Assembly (NCBI RefSeq): GCF_001661345.1
Contig: NW_017962914.1
Location: 1,328,439 to 1,392,438, forward strand
DNA: 64,000 nt
Source of the DNA: Ascoidea rubescens DSM 1968
Lineage: Eukaryota > Ascomycota > Saccharomycetes > Ascoideales > Ascoideaceae
Direction of reading: 5' to 3'
Part shown: positions 39,689-50,538 of the stretch, in pieces
Layout: the number at the start of each line of letters is the position of its first letter
Position numbering within the stretch: position 1 is the first letter of the stretch
The notes under the pieces: model-generated
Told to the model about the DNA's origin: nothing
Database searches by the model: none
The model's input: only the letters and a program-made list of their open reading frames with translations
Made by a program: the position numbers and the translations under genes

Positions 39689-41588
39689 ATGAAGTGTTTT
39701 TTACTTGTTTTTTTTGTCTTGAATTTAACATTCAAAATATCCTTAGCTACATCAATTAATATATCCATCAATCATCAAACGTCACTACTAAACAAAATTA
39801 AAACGAGTTTATACAATTTTTCCAATGCCAATAACATAAATGTTAATTTATGGAACCAATTTAATTTATCGGAAAAAGTAAAAATTGCAAGCCAACTTTC
39901 ATCAGTAATTGAAAGTGATAAAAATGAAACAACAGATAAAGAATTTAATAATAATCTAAAAAATGATAAGAATTTATTAAAAAGATATACAAATTCCACT
40001 GATTCGCCATTAAAATCTTTAGGAATTGACACTGGTGTCAATCAATATGCAGGTTACTTGGATATCGTCTCTGAGGATAAACATTTTTTCTATTGGTTTT
40101 TCGAGAGCAGAAACGACCCTGAAAACGAACCTTTGATTTTATGGTTGAATGGTGGTCCTGGANNNNNNNNNNNNNNNNNNNNNNNNNNNNNNNNNNNNNN
40201 NNNNNNNNNNNNNNNNNNNNNNNNNNNNNNNNNNNNNNNNNNNNNNNNNNNNNNNNNNNNNNNNNNNNNNNNNNNNNNNNNNNNNNNNNNNNNNNNNNNN
40301 NNNNNNNNNNNNNNNNNNNNNNNNNNNNNNNNNNNNNNNNNNNNNNNNNNNNNNNNNNNNNNNNNNNNNNNNNNNNNNNNNNNNNNNNNNNNNNNNNNNN
40401 NNNNNNNNNNNNNNNNNNNNNNNNNNNNNNNNNNNNNNNNNNNNNNNNNNNNNNNNNNNNNNNNNNNNNNNNNNNNNNNNNNNNNNNNNNNNNNNNNNNN
40501 GACCTTCTTCCATTGACGAAAATTTGAACCCTGTTTATAATCCTTATTCATGGAATTCTAATGCAAGTGTTATTTTCCTTGAGCAACCAATTGGAACTGG
40601 TTATTCATTTTCAAACACTGCGTCAACTATAAAATCTACAGATTTGGCTGCTGTCGACGTTTATAAGTTTTTAAAACTTTTTTTTGAAAAATATCCCAAT
40701 TTTCAAAAAAATAACTTTCATTTAGCTGGTGAGTCCTATGCTGGTCATTATATTCCTAGAATTGCTTCAGAAATTTTAAAACACAATGACAAATCCTTTC
40801 AATTATCTTCCATTATAATTGGAAATGGTATCACTGATCCTTTAACCCAATTTGAATATTATCAACCAATGGTTTGTGGTGAAGGTGATATATCTGAATC
40901 AATTTTATCTTCTTCTCAATGCAAATCAATGAAAAAATATCATTCTCCAGTCTGTAAAAAATTAATCCAAGGTTGTTATAAAACCTCAAGCGCCTTAATT
41001 TGTGTTCCGGCTGCGGTTTATTGTGCCTCAAGATTAATTCAACCAATTCAGCAATCTGGCAAAAGTATTTATGATCTCAGAACAGCCTATGATTATTCTG
41101 CTCCTTTAGGCTATACTCATTTGTTAAAAATCGAGGAATATTTAAATCAAGAGTTTGTTAAAAATGCCTTGGGAATCAATGAAAAGGGTTATAGTTCAGA
41201 TTATGTGACATGCAGTTCCACAGTTAGTAGTGCATTTGATCTATCTGGTGATCATTTAAAACCTTTCCAACAATATGTTGCAGAAGTTTTAAACAATGAT
41301 ATACCTGTTTTAATTTATGCTGGTGATAAGGACTTTATGTGCAATTGGCTAGGAAATGAGGCATGGACAAGCGAATTAAATTACAAAAATCATAAGAAAT
41401 ATAAAAAAGTCGATTTTAAAGATTACATCACTTTAGAAAATCAGCATGCAGGGTATATTAAAAACTATGACAAATTCACTTTTATTAGAATGTTTGATGC
41501 TGGTCATATGGTTCCTCATGACCAACCAAAAAACTCTTTAGATATGATAAATAGATGGTTAAATGGAGACTACTCCTATAGTAGCTAA
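39689..41588 (+). CDS. Carboxypeptidase Y-type serine carboxypeptidase, copy 1 (interrupted by assembly gap)
   Basis: S10-family vacuolar exopeptidase. Signal peptide [15 protein letters not shown] and a propeptide precede the mature start near [17 protein letters not shown]. The 338-N gap falls straight after LNGGPG. It resumes at [19 protein letters not shown]. Catalytic triad: [10 protein letters not shown] (Ser), [14 protein letters not shown] (Asp), [11 protein letters not shown] (His). Homologues have about 12 residues (CSSL...ELG, including the oxyanion Cys-Ser-Ser) where the gap is, so the true gap is about 36 nt, and the N length also breaks the frame. Expected full length is about 530 aa, as in S. 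cerevisiae Prc1. Only about 95 nt on each side of the gap are identical to copy 2; the rest is clearly diverged. Confidence 0.9.
40163..40500. other. Assembly gap (338 N)
   Basis: A run of N inside carboxypeptidase copy 1. By family alignment only about 36 nt are really missing, so the gap size is a scaffolding estimate. Confidence 0.99.
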
Positions 41589-42590
41589 ATATTTTTATCT
41601 TTTCTCTTCTTTTTTTTTTATCTTTTCTCTTCTTATCTATTTTCTTCTTTTCCTATCTTTACTCTATTTCTGCTTTAATTATTTCGTCAAGAAATTCTAT
41701 GTTCATAAAATTAACAATTTAAAGACACTTCAAGTAATTTTAAGTCATTTTAACCAATTCTAATATTGAGAACAAAAATCACTTGTCCACAATTGCGGTT
41801 TTAAAGTTTTATACATAAGGCTGCATTTAGGAACTGTTCTTCAAACTCAAAAATAAACGCAAAAACAATCTCTTTTTGTTGATGCAAAACTCATTAGCTT
41901 CTTTTCGTGATAACATTGGTGATTATAATATTTGATTCGATGCTTCATCAGTAACTTTGGGTAGCGAGGTATTCGTATAGTATGCTTGTGCCACTCTTTT
42001 TCCTTTTTTAAAATGAAAATAGTTTCCTTTATCAATTAATCAAATCTATGATCGTAATTGTATTGACTTATTGTTTGAATTTCGAGATTATCAGTATTAA
42101 ATCATAAATCATAAATTATAAAAAACTTATTCATAAACTCATCTCTCATCTTTTTTTAACATTTAAATCAAAGAATCTTTTAAATTTGTGTATTTTAAAA
42201 ATTCAATTTCGAAATATGAAACAATACAATTTTGATATTTTCCACAAGGTTATTGTAGGATAAACATGCGATTTCAGGTTCCAGAAGATTTTGGTTTTTG
42301 AATAACAAAACAAAACTGAGCATAATGAGATTTATAACATTTGGAATTAGTTTCATTTGAGGATTTTTAAAATTTGAAATAGTTATTCTAAAATCGATTT
42401 ATCCAGAACCAGGTGTGGTGTTTTGCCTTCTGAATGAGCAGGCAATTGTAGACACCCCGAAAGAAGCGATAGGCCTTATCAGAGGGTTGTATATCGCCTT
42501 CCGTTTTGGCACGCGATGGCGTTTCGGCCCCCAGTTTGTGTTTTATCAGCATTTGCTCTGGCTCTCTCTTTGTTTAAGCACCACAGCACG
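41589..42590. other. Spacer between the tandem carboxypeptidase genes
   Basis: One kb, AT-rich, holding the 3' flank of copy 1 and the promoter of copy 2. The last 150 bp are GC-richer. No gene is seen. Confidence 0.45.
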
Positions 42591-44102
42591 ATGAATCTTT
42601 TAGTCCTTCTTGCCTTTATCCAACTAGCAGCAGCTTTGCCATTGATTGAGAACCTCAGAGTCCTCTTTGGCAATGATCCCTTCAGCTACGACCCTGAGAT
42701 TCTTGCCATTTGGAACGACTTGGAGTTACTAGAAAAGACCCAGCTAGACCATGCTATTTATTCCTTCATGAAAGAGAAACCGATCAAAAACAAAAAGAGC
42801 CCCACCATGACACACGTATGGGACTCTACTGTCACAATTACTAGTTTTGAAGATTACTCGTTAAGAGTCAAGAAAACAAATCCCAAAATACTCGGCATCG
42901 ACAAAGTCGATCAGTACGCTGGTTATTTAGATATTATCTCTGAGGATAAACATTTTTTCTATTGGTTTTTCGAGAGCAGAAACGACCCTGAAAACGAACC
43001 TTTGATTTTATGGTTGAATGGTGGTCCTGGANGACCTTCTTCCATTGACGAAAATTTGAACCCTGTTTATAATCCTTATTCATGGAATTCTAATGCAAGT
43101 GTTATTTTCCTTGAGCAACCAATTGGAGTTGGCTATTCCTATTCAAATACTTCAAAACCTGTTGGAACTACAGACGCTGCAGCTTCTGATGTTTATGCAT
43201 TTTTGGAGTTATTTTTCAAAGCATTCCCTAAATTCCGTAACAACAAATTTCATATTGCTGGTGAATCATATGGTGGCCATTATATTCCAAGGTTTGCTTC
43301 TGAGATAATTAACCATCCCGATAGATCCTTTGAGTTGACATCTATTATGGTTGGAAATGGTATCACTGACCCATTGTCTCAATTTGGTTACTATGAACCA
43401 ATGGCTTGTGGTCGAGGTGGCCATCCTCCTGTTATTTCTGAGAGAGAATGTGAAGATATGAGAGACGCATATCCAAGATGTGCCAAACTAATTGAGGCCT
43501 GTTATAAAACTGATAGTGCATTTGTTTGTATTCCTGCAGGAATTTATTGTGAAAGAAAAATGTTTTCGGCTTTTGAAAAAACTGGATTGAATGTGTATGA
43601 TATTCGAAAAAAATGCGATCCAGATACGGAATTATGTTATAAAGATTTGGATTATGTTGATGCTTATATGAATCTCGATTACGTCAAGCAATCACTAGGT
43701 GCTGAAGTTGATAACTATGTTGGTTGCAGTTCCAAAGTTGGCACTCAATTTGCTCTTACTGGAGATGGAATGAAACCATTTCATCAATATATTTCTGAGC
43801 TATTGGAAAAAGGATACCCAGTATTACTTTATGCTGGAGACAAAGACTACATTTGCAATTGGTTAGGCAATTACGGTTGGTCTGATGAATTAGAATATAT
43901 TTATCATGATAAATTCACCTCTTCTCCAATGTTGCCATATGTAACCTTAGAAGACAAATTTACCGGTTACGTTAGAAATTATGGTGATTTTACATTTTTA
44001 AGAGTTTTTGATGCTGGACATATGGTTCCTTATGATCAACCAGTTAATGCATTAGATATGGTTAACCGATGGATTAATGGGGATTACTCTTTTGGATATT
44101 AA
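42591..44102 (+). CDS. Carboxypeptidase Y-type serine carboxypeptidase, copy 2 (one N at collapsed site)
   Basis: S10 carboxypeptidase, tandem paralogue of copy 1. The ATG at 42591 gives a clean signal peptide [17 protein letters not shown]. The frame runs on upstream to 42516, but that part has no signal character. After a propeptide the mature part begins near [17 protein letters not shown]. Triad: [35 protein letters not shown]. The sequence jumps from LNGGPG to PSSIDENLN across a single N at 43032. The same ~12 residues missing in copy 1 are missing here, so this is an assembly closure and not a deletion of the oxyanion loop. Extra paired cysteines ([28 protein letters not shown]) are as in Prc1. 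Expected length is about 514 aa. Confidence 0.9.
   Translation: MNLLVLLAFIQLAAALPLIENLRVLFGNDPFSYDPEILAIWNDLELLEKTQLDHAIYSFMKEKPIKNKKSPTMTHVWDSTVTITSFEDYSLRVKKTNPKILGIDKVDQYAGYLDIISEDKHFFYWFFESRNDPENEPLILWLNGGPGXPSSIDENLNPVYNPYSWNSNASVIFLEQPIGVGYSYSNTSKPVGTTDAAASDVYAFLELFFKAFPKFRNNKFHIAGESYGGHYIPRFASEIINHPDRSFELTSIMVGNGITDPLSQFGYYEPMACGRGGHPPVISERECEDMRDAYPRCAKLIEACYKTDSAFVCIPAGIYCERKMFSAFEKTGLNVYDIRKKCDPDTELCYKDLDYVDAYMNLDYVKQSLGAEVDNYVGCSSKVGTQFALTGDGMKPFHQYISELLEKGYPVLLYAGDKDYICNWLGNYGWSDELEYIYHDKFTSSPMLPYVTLEDKFTGYVRNYGDFTFLRVFDAGHMVPYDQPVNALDMVNRWINGDYSFGY
43032..43032. other. Single-N gap
   Basis: One N joins two contig ends at the same codon position as the 338-N gap in copy 1. About 36 nt are expected to be missing here. 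Confidence 0.95.
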
Positions 44103-44309
44103 ACGTTTGATTGATATAAAATAAGAAAAAAAATATTAATATTGTTTTCTATATTTTTTATTGCTTTTTTATTTGTAATTATAATGTATTCATCAGGAAA
44201 CAAAACCACCAAAGAAAAAAAAAAAAGACGTAAGTATTAAATTAAATAAACTACTAAGTAAATAAAAACTCGATAAAAATAATGGAAAAATATGGTATTC
44301 GAAGTAATA

Positions 44310-44837
44310 TCAACGATCCTCAGCCCATTCATTTTCTTTTCTAATTGCTTCTTCTTCTTCTGGAGAAAAATCATTGACAATGTTAAAAGTATTTCTTATT
44401 TCTACAACACCCTTTCCTTTTATCATTTCCGCTACAACCTTGCAACCAGCATCCAATAAAGGTTGGATATTAAGATAATTTGCAGCCAAAATGATTTCAT
44501 ATAGCATATCTTGATCAACTTCCAAAAACTTTTTGTCCCAATCGTCAATGGGAGTGCTTTTGTTTGGCTCGTCAAAATCATCGTCTGGAAACGTGGTGTT
44601 TCTGTGGTGTTTGCACCATTCTATGATTTTGGTCATTACTGAGGATCTGACATTGCCAACAGGAATCTCTATTTGTTCGCCCTCCAAATCTTGAGGGTCA
44701 TCAGAATCTGCTGCCCCATTTAATTCTTCAATGATGTTTTTAATGACAATAGACTTGTTTATGATGTTTTTCTCGACAACAAAGCGTTGGTGATCTGAGG
44801 AGAGCAATACAACAGTGTCGTTTGGTGAAGGTGCCAT
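44310..44837 (-). CDS. SKP1: Skp1, SCF ubiquitin-ligase adaptor
   Basis: A 175-aa adaptor linking F-box proteins to cullin in SCF ligases, also part of kinetochore CBF3 and RAVE complexes in S. cerevisiae. N-terminal BTB/POZ-like half: [38 protein letters not shown]-terminal F-box-binding half: [55 protein letters not shown], ending NEWAEDR. The usual acidic loop is present ([16 protein letters not shown]). Start ATG at 44837. It lies only 95 bp downstream of ETP1 on the same strand, so its promoter must be very short or overlap ETP1's 3' end. Confidence 0.97.
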   Translation of the reverse strand: MAPSPNDTVVLLSSDHQRFVVEKNIINKSIVIKNIIEELNGAADSDDPQDLEGEQIEIPVGNVRSSVMTKIIEWCKHHRNTTFPDDDFDEPNKSTPIDDWDKKFLEVDQDMLYEIILAANYLNIQPLLDAGCKVVAEMIKGKGVVEIRNTFNIVNDFSPEEEEAIRKENEWAEDR

Positions 44838-44932
44838 CTTGGATAGTAAAAGAAGTTGTTGCTGGACCAGAGAACAGCTGCTTGTGAGGAACAGAACCCT
44901 TTGCTATCAGCGCTTAGCGCTCGAAGGCAAGC

Positions 44933-47125
44933 CTAGCGCTTCTTTTTGTTGCGGGACCGGTGCTTCTTTGCCGGCGGCTGGAGGACAACGGTTCCCTCCT
45001 TCACGTCCTCGGCCGCGTCGCGAAACTTGTCCTGGCTCTCCAAGTAGAACATCAAGTCCTTGACCTGCTCACCCAAGTCCTCGTTGCTTGTCTGGAGCTC
45101 CATCTTCTCGTCGGCAAGCTTCTTCTTGTCAGCTTCCAACTTTTGGATTCTTCGAAACAACCCTTCTCCCATCGACTTTTCCTCCTGGTATCTCTTGTTC
45201 AACTCGTTGTACTTTTCAAAGTTTTTGGTTAGCAACTTTGAATACTTGTCCATTTTGCTCTCTATTGCAGACAACGACTCCTCCTTGATCGTTTTTATGG
45301 AGGCCTCTAGTTTGCTTAGAGATTTCTCTAACTGCTCGTTTTCGTCTGATAGTTTTTGATTTTTATCGACAAATTGGCTGATTTTGTCTTCGAAATACTC
45401 TCGTTGACTTTCTAGCTGCGAGACCAAAATATGGGTATATTCAAGATTCATGTTTTCAACTTTAGAGTCATTGGATCCATTGGCATTTTTCTCAGAGTTT
45501 GCATTGAACGAACAGTCATTTCTCGAGGACAATTCTACCAATTTTCCATCAGCTTCATTAGTTAATAGTCTGTGAACATAATTATCGCCAGCATAATCCC
45601 AAACTCTTTGACTGTTTATGTCCATTGAAAAACAGTGTCCAGTCTCTTTGAAATGCTCAATAGCATGGCCTGAATCGTAACGCCCACATCCTATATTACC
45701 ACATATTAAACAGATCCATAAATTTTGTTGAATTCCACAAAAGAAACATTTATCTTCAGTATGCTCATTAGTATTGAAATTGTTAATATTATTTGAGTTA
45801 AAATCAAATTTTCTATACTTCAATGAAGTGTATCTACAAATTGGGCAGGTGTCGTCTTTCCATTTGCTTAGACATTGGCAATGAAAAGTATGTTGGCATG
45901 GAATTGTTAATAAGCCTGAGATGCTGGAGTCCATCCTTTCTAAACATACAGGGCAAGTTGGCAATTCTATCAATTTGGGAGTTGGAGGCGGTAGAGGTTT
46001 TACTGTCAATTGAGACTGGGAATGAGATTGAGAATTCTTTGGGTTTGACATAAATGGATCATCTAATAGGTAAGGAATTGAATTGGACTGGTTTTCAACT
46101 CTATGATCATTATCTGTTCTAAATAAAATCGATTTAACAAATATAACATGGCAAGTCTCCGGTTCCATTGAATTGAATTTTCTGCCATTGTAATTATCTT
46201 GAAAAAGCAAAGCATTTTTCTTTGTTCTGAATTTCATCAATACCATAAATCGATTTGGGGTATGCGATTTAATAAATCGAAAATGTGATACATTTTCTCT
46301 TGCAGTTTCCCCAACAAATCCCAACAAATCAGTGGCAGTAAAATAGCTCGGTACAGCAACAATCGCAATTATTGTTCCATCGCCACTGATTTCATTCAAT
46401 TCTTTACTTTTATTGTAAGCAAGTAAATTTTTTTGAAAAATTTCATTTTGTTCTTTCTCTTTGTCTTTCTCTTTTTCATTGTCGTCGCCATTGTCATTTT
46501 CGCTTCCTTTTAATGTTCTGTTTTTTCTTCTTGGTAATTTCAAAGAGGACTTTGTAGTCAAGTTCAAATGTTGCTGGGACGATGAAGTCAATGATAACGA
46601 GTTCATTTTGTCAGATAACGAGAATCGCTTATTAGACTCAGAGCCACTTTTAAAAATATCATCATCGCCAGTATCCTTATTAATGTTTTCGTTTTGTCGG
46701 TATAATCTTATGACACCATACCCTAGAGCCTTTGCTCTCAAGGGTTCGATATCAGCATCAGTGGCAAGATCCATGTCAAGTGGTAATATGGATAATTGAG
46801 TGAATCTGTAATCAACAAAAACGTCTGTAGCTAGTTTCTTGAAGGAGTCTCTCCCGGAACTTTTAGCAACAGGGGGTAGAGTCTGTCTCTTGGTGAAAGT
46901 GGTTTCAAAAGCTGGATTGTATGGGCAGAAGATGTCCCTGGAGTCGATTGCTTTCACACACCAGCTGTCAACGAGAGGTGAGCTGTGCGTGGAATCGATG
47001 TTCTGCTGGAAAAGATGACTCAAGTAACTGCTGCCAGTGTCAGTGGCCTGTGTTTTGCTGAGGTGGTCGTGCGAAAACACATCAATACAGATGACATATT
47101 CAGTATCGTAGCAAGCAGAGTCCAT
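44933..47125 (-). CDS. ETP1: Etp1/BRAP2-type RING and UBP zinc-finger protein
   Basis: 730 aa from the ATG at 47125. Domains in order: an N-terminal RRM-like BRAP2 region (IIAIVAVPSYFTATDLLGFV, then FRFIKSHTPNRFMVLMKF, about 250-330); a RING finger CPVCLERMDSSI...CQHTFHCQCLSKW...CPICR (about 395-445); a UBP-type zinc finger CFFCGIQQNLWICLICGNIG followed by GHAIEHFKETGHCFSM; then a long coiled coil (about 590-715) and a basic tail KKHRSRNKKKR. Human BRAP2 is a Ras-responsive ubiquitin ligase; yeast Etp1 is needed for ethanol tolerance and binds ubiquitin. The frame is open 16 codons upstream, only from TTG. The 3' part uses more G/C-ending codons than its neighbours. Confidence 0.93.
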   Translation of the reverse strand: MDSACYDTEYVICIDVFSHDHLSKTQATDTGSSYLSHLFQQNIDSTHSSPLVDSWCVKAIDSRDIFCPYNPAFETTFTKRQTLPPVAKSSGRDSFKKLATDVFVDYRFTQLSILPLDMDLATDADIEPLRAKALGYGVIRLYRQNENINKDTGDDDIFKSGSESNKRFSLSDKMNSLSLTSSSQQHLNLTTKSSLKLPRRKNRTLKGSENDNGDDNEKEKDKEKEQNEIFQKNLLAYNKSKELNEISGDGTIIAIVAVPSYFTATDLLGFVGETARENVSHFRFIKSHTPNRFMVLMKFRTKKNALLFQDNYNGRKFNSMEPETCHVIFVKSILFRTDNDHRVENQSNSIPYLLDDPFMSNPKNSQSHSQSQLTVKPLPPPTPKLIELPTCPVCLERMDSSISGLLTIPCQHTFHCQCLSKWKDDTCPICRYTSLKYRKFDFNSNNINNFNTNEHTEDKCFFCGIQQNLWICLICGNIGCGRYDSGHAIEHFKETGHCFSMDINSQRVWDYAGDNYVHRLLTNEADGKLVELSSRNDCSFNANSEKNANGSNDSKVENMNLEYTHILVSQLESQREYFEDKISQFVDKNQKLSDENEQLEKSLSKLEASIKTIKEESLSAIESKMDKYSKLLTKNFEKYNELNKRYQEEKSMGEGLFRRIQKLEADKKKLADEKMELQTSNEDLGEQVKDLMFYLESQDKFRDAAEDVKEGTVVLQPPAKKHRSRNKKKR

Positions 47126-47522
47126 GGAGACAACGTTGGTAGCAAGAAAAGTCCCTCTTGGGCTGGCCAGCAAATATATCGCTGAGAGGAAGCAGAGCTA
47201 GGACTGGAGATGGAAGTAGCGGCAGATGTCCTTTCTCTGCTGCTGCTGCTACTTCTAGGTCATAAGCCAACTTGCCTCCAGAGCAGTGTCGTCAAAGGGC
47301 TCTGATCTCCAGAATTGCTTTTACTGACTTGTTGCTGGAAGTTAGTTTAGGGTTTAGGTTCTGAATTTCAGTTGTGTAGCAGCTGTGGTGAACAAGATCA
47401 TACAAGACCCAGCAATATATATATATATGGAAGACTCTCCTTGGTAGTTCCTTTTTTTTCAAATTAATCAATAAAACACCAAGGCTATTGCTAATTAAAT
47501 TACTCAACTATTGTCATCTACA
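47126..47522. promoter_or_regulatory. Divergent promoter ETP1 / SLM-type gene
   Basis: A 397-bp head-to-head region. TATATATA near 47416-47425 lies about 100 nt before the SLM-type ATG, followed by an A-rich leader. A CTGCTGCTGCTA run lies near 47238. Confidence 0.5.
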
Positions 47523-49679
47523 ATGAGTGCAGCTGCTGTCGATTCTTCCACTCCAACCGTCCAACACGATTTGATCAATGAAACTCTTCCTGATGTGTCT
47601 TCGATCTTGGTGACAAGATTAGACCATTGGATCCACGCTATCGAATTGTTGGTCAATTACTCTGAGGGCTACATTTACTTAGCTGAAAAAATCTCTGAGG
47701 GCTTTGAGAAGATCAAGAAGAACCTAACTCAACAACCCCAATTCCCTGTCCATACTGTCGAAGGATCAAATAATAGCAGCGATACCGATGTCTATAATTC
47801 GTCTGGTATTAATGCTAATCGCAATGCTAATGGCAATGGCGAGCTAGACAACATTTCTTCCACAGGCGATCATTTGAAAGGTATTTATGGGCTATTTGAA
47901 TTATTAAAGCTCAAAAACAACGATAACATCATTCAAACTCACGGATTAGAACAATTGCTTCGATCAATAGTACCCGAATTGAAGAAAACAATTAATGACA
48001 TTCAAATTGAAAAGAAAAAAATCATTCATGATAACCTCACCTATTTAAAGGATTACGACAAATACAAGAAAAAATCAACTCATGAGTCAAATAAATTAAA
48101 TGAAATAATCTTGCAATTAAAGGATTCAAACCGATCATTAAACGATTTTGAAAATGACCCCTATTTATTGAAAAAACATTTATTAAAGACCTCCTCAAGC
48201 TTTATCTCAATTGAAAATTCTTTAATTGATTCATTCATCAAAACTATTCGTAATTTCAAAAATTTTGAATCAAATTTTATTGTCAACAATATCAAAACTA
48301 ACTTGATCTCTTTAACTCAATACATTTTGAAGTTCTCTTCTTTATTCGATGCAAATTTGAAAAATATTATAAACGAATTTTCACTTTTAGACAATCAATT
48401 TGAATGGGATTATTTTATTTCTCCAAACAATGTCAATAATTTAAGTTTGATAACCAGTGGGAGTTTAGATTTGGATTCAAATAGCACTCCAAATACAAAT
48501 ACAAATACAAATACAAATTCAAATTCAAATGACGAATTGGCTAATAGCCGTTTAATTTCAAACAATTCAGAGGCTTTAAATTTGTTACTAAACGTCGATG
48601 CATTAGCTGAAAGCGAAGTAATAATCGATAGAAATATTAGAAAAACCATTGATAATACGGTTTTCCCCAATAAAGATAACCCGCTAACTATTCCAATAAT
48701 TGAAAATGAACTAAATTATAAAAGAGTTTCAAATTTAAAATCAGATCACCTCAAATCAAGTTATTTTGTTGTCACTAGATCAAAATATTTAATTAATTTC
48801 AAGGACAAATATCATTTTGGAGACCCAGAATTCGTATTCTATTTACCAGATTGCACATTGAATGCATCTATTCAAGATTACAAACACCAAACAACCACAA
48901 TCAGAGTTCCAAGTCAAGGATCATATAGCAGTGAAAACGATGGTTCACCAACCTATCTTGGAGATGAAAGTGCACCCGCTGAGATTACCAGATCTAAATC
49001 TAAATCAATAAAAAATACTTTTTCAAGAAAATTTTCTAAAAAGAAGAAGTACATTAAAGAAGTTGAATACAAATTTCAAATTAAAGGCGCAGACTGTAAT
49101 AAAAGTTTTCTTACAAAATTCTCTAGTCATAAAAAATTGATTGAATTGAAATTTGCTTCAAAGGAAGACATGTTAATTTGGTATAATGTATTAAAAGAAG
49201 CCACTGGATTACTCCAAACAGAGGCCGAAAGAGAAGATGAGGAAGAAATAGAAGATACTCTTCAAATAAACCCTATTGTTGTTAATGATCCAAATGCACC
49301 ACTTGAAAGAGTTGAAGAAAACCAACAGAAAGGTGCAATTTTAGAAACTGATGAAAGAGCAGAACCAGTACAAAACACTACACCACCACCAGTTCCAGAA
49401 AGAGTTTCAGAAACAGCTCCTGAACCAACTCCTGAACCAGTCACAAAACCAACTCCTCAGCCAGTTGTCCAGTCTACTAAACCCGCTTTTAACCCGGCAC
49501 CTGAGCCAGTTACACAACCAATTCGTGAGCCAACTCTTGAACCAAAAGTTCAAGAATCTCCAATTCAGCCAGCTAATCAAATAGAAAGACCCCCTGGTCC
49601 TCCTCCAAACAAATCAGCCCAGTCAGTGAAAGCTTCAGCTCCAGGTGCATGGGTTCCTCCAGCTACCATAACTTCCTAG
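47523..49679 (+). CDS. PH-domain protein of the Slm1/Slm2 family
   Basis: 718 aa from the ATG at 47523. The N-terminal half (about 25-310) is helical, with ILVTRLDHWIHAIELLVNYS and a predicted F-BAR-like coiled region ending NQFEWDYFI. A PH domain follows (about 405-560: SDHLKSSYFVVTRSKYLINF, FVFYLPDCTL, KKYIKEVEYKFQIKG, SKEDMLIWYNVLKEATG). The tail (580-718) is Pro/Glu-rich with PEPxxxP repeats and RPPGPPPNKSAQ. This order and the YLPDCTL strand are those of Slm1/Slm2, PtdIns(4,5)P2-binding eisosome-associated effectors of TORC2. The exact paralogue cannot be told, and another F-BAR/PH protein remains possible. Confidence 0.68.
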   Translation: MSAAAVDSSTPTVQHDLINETLPDVSSILVTRLDHWIHAIELLVNYSEGYIYLAEKISEGFEKIKKNLTQQPQFPVHTVEGSNNSSDTDVYNSSGINANRNANGNGELDNISSTGDHLKGIYGLFELLKLKNNDNIIQTHGLEQLLRSIVPELKKTINDIQIEKKKIIHDNLTYLKDYDKYKKKSTHESNKLNEIILQLKDSNRSLNDFENDPYLLKKHLLKTSSSFISIENSLIDSFIKTIRNFKNFESNFIVNNIKTNLISLTQYILKFSSLFDANLKNIINEFSLLDNQFEWDYFISPNNVNNLSLITSGSLDLDSNSTPNTNTNTNTNSNSNDELANSRLISNNSEALNLLLNVDALAESEVIIDRNIRKTIDNTVFPNKDNPLTIPIIENELNYKRVSNLKSDHLKSSYFVVTRSKYLINFKDKYHFGDPEFVFYLPDCTLNASIQDYKHQTTTIRVPSQGSYSSENDGSPTYLGDESAPAEITRSKSKSIKNTFSRKFSKKKKYIKEVEYKFQIKGADCNKSFLTKFSSHKKLIELKFASKEDMLIWYNVLKEATGLLQTEAEREDEEEIEDTLQINPIVVNDPNAPLERVEENQQKGAILETDERAEPVQNTTPPPVPERVSETAPEPTPEPVTKPTPQPVVQSTKPAFNPAPEPVTQPIREPTLEPKVQESPIQPANQIERPPGPPPNKSAQSVKASAPGAWVPPATITS
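48499..48531. repeat. AATACA repeat coding Asn-Thr
   Basis: Tandem AATACA units grading into AATTCA encode (Asn-Thr)n(Asn-Ser)n in the linker before the PH domain of the SLM-type protein. Confidence 0.75.
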
Positions 49680-50538
49680 TACGGAATTTGGTTGAATTTT
49701 TTTTTTTCCTAATTTTTTCTTTGTTTTTATTCTTTTTGTTCCTTTAAGTGCAAGTTTTTTTTTGGTATGTTTACTCTATAGCTTTGTTTTAATTTCGTTT
49801 TAGTTTAATTTGAATCCGTGGACCCTTAATACCTATCCTTTGTGAAATTTTATTTATTTGAAGACAATTCTCTTAAACATGATCTGCTGAATTATATTGC
49901 AAGTGAATGAAGACCATCTCCACCATCTCCACCATTTCAGGTGTGGAATCCAGGCAGATCCGCGAAGACAATAGAAATGTAATTCGACTGTTTCTAGTCA
50001 AACTTCCGACCATCAGTTCACAAACAGCCGGTTGTCGGTTAATAACCGACTGACGGCTAAATGGCATTTCCGAGATCAGCGCGAAAAAAAATGCGAAAAA
50101 CGAAAAAAAAAAACACGAAAAAAAGCTCGACTTAGATTAGGTCTGGGCTAAGCAGTTTTGTGGGTCGGTACCAAAGATGTGGAAAATCTGGAACTGCCTG
50201 ATCGGGAGCAAATGAAGGGGCCTAATGAGCTCCATTACGGGCTATCATTTGGCTCTTCTTCCTTCTAGTACAACAATAAACATGAACTGAAGAACAGTAA
50301 ATATTCCGCGAAGGAGAAGGAATTGCTACAGCTTAAAATACAAAAAAAACTTGCCTCTAACTAGTCTAACCTGAATGCCTGAATTAAAAAAAGTTATGTA
50401 GAAAAAAAGAAAGTCGTGAACAACAAAAAATATAGTAACCACAGCTATTAGCAATGAGTATAATAATAACAATAAGAGCAGTGGTGAAGAGTAAAAACGT
50501 TAACAAAGAAAGAAAGTATATTTATCTCATTATCCCAT
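49680..50538. other. 860-bp convergent spacer with promoter-like sequence
   Basis: This lies between the 3' ends of the SLM-type gene and chitinase, yet 49900-50280 is GC-richer and carries an imperfect palindrome at 50026-50058 (perfect core GTCGGTTA-A-TAACCGAC) and two SCB-type motifs, CGCGAAA at 50080-50086 and CACGAAA at 50114-50120. Convergent spacers rarely contain such elements, so an unannotated transcript is possible. No ORF beyond about 20 codons follows in a convincing context. Confidence 0.4.

Noticed and set aside
43020-43045. Apparent deletion of the CPY oxyanion loop in copy 2
   Set aside because: The N at 43032 and the identical flanks in copy 1 show an assembly closure; both genes are expected to encode the loop.
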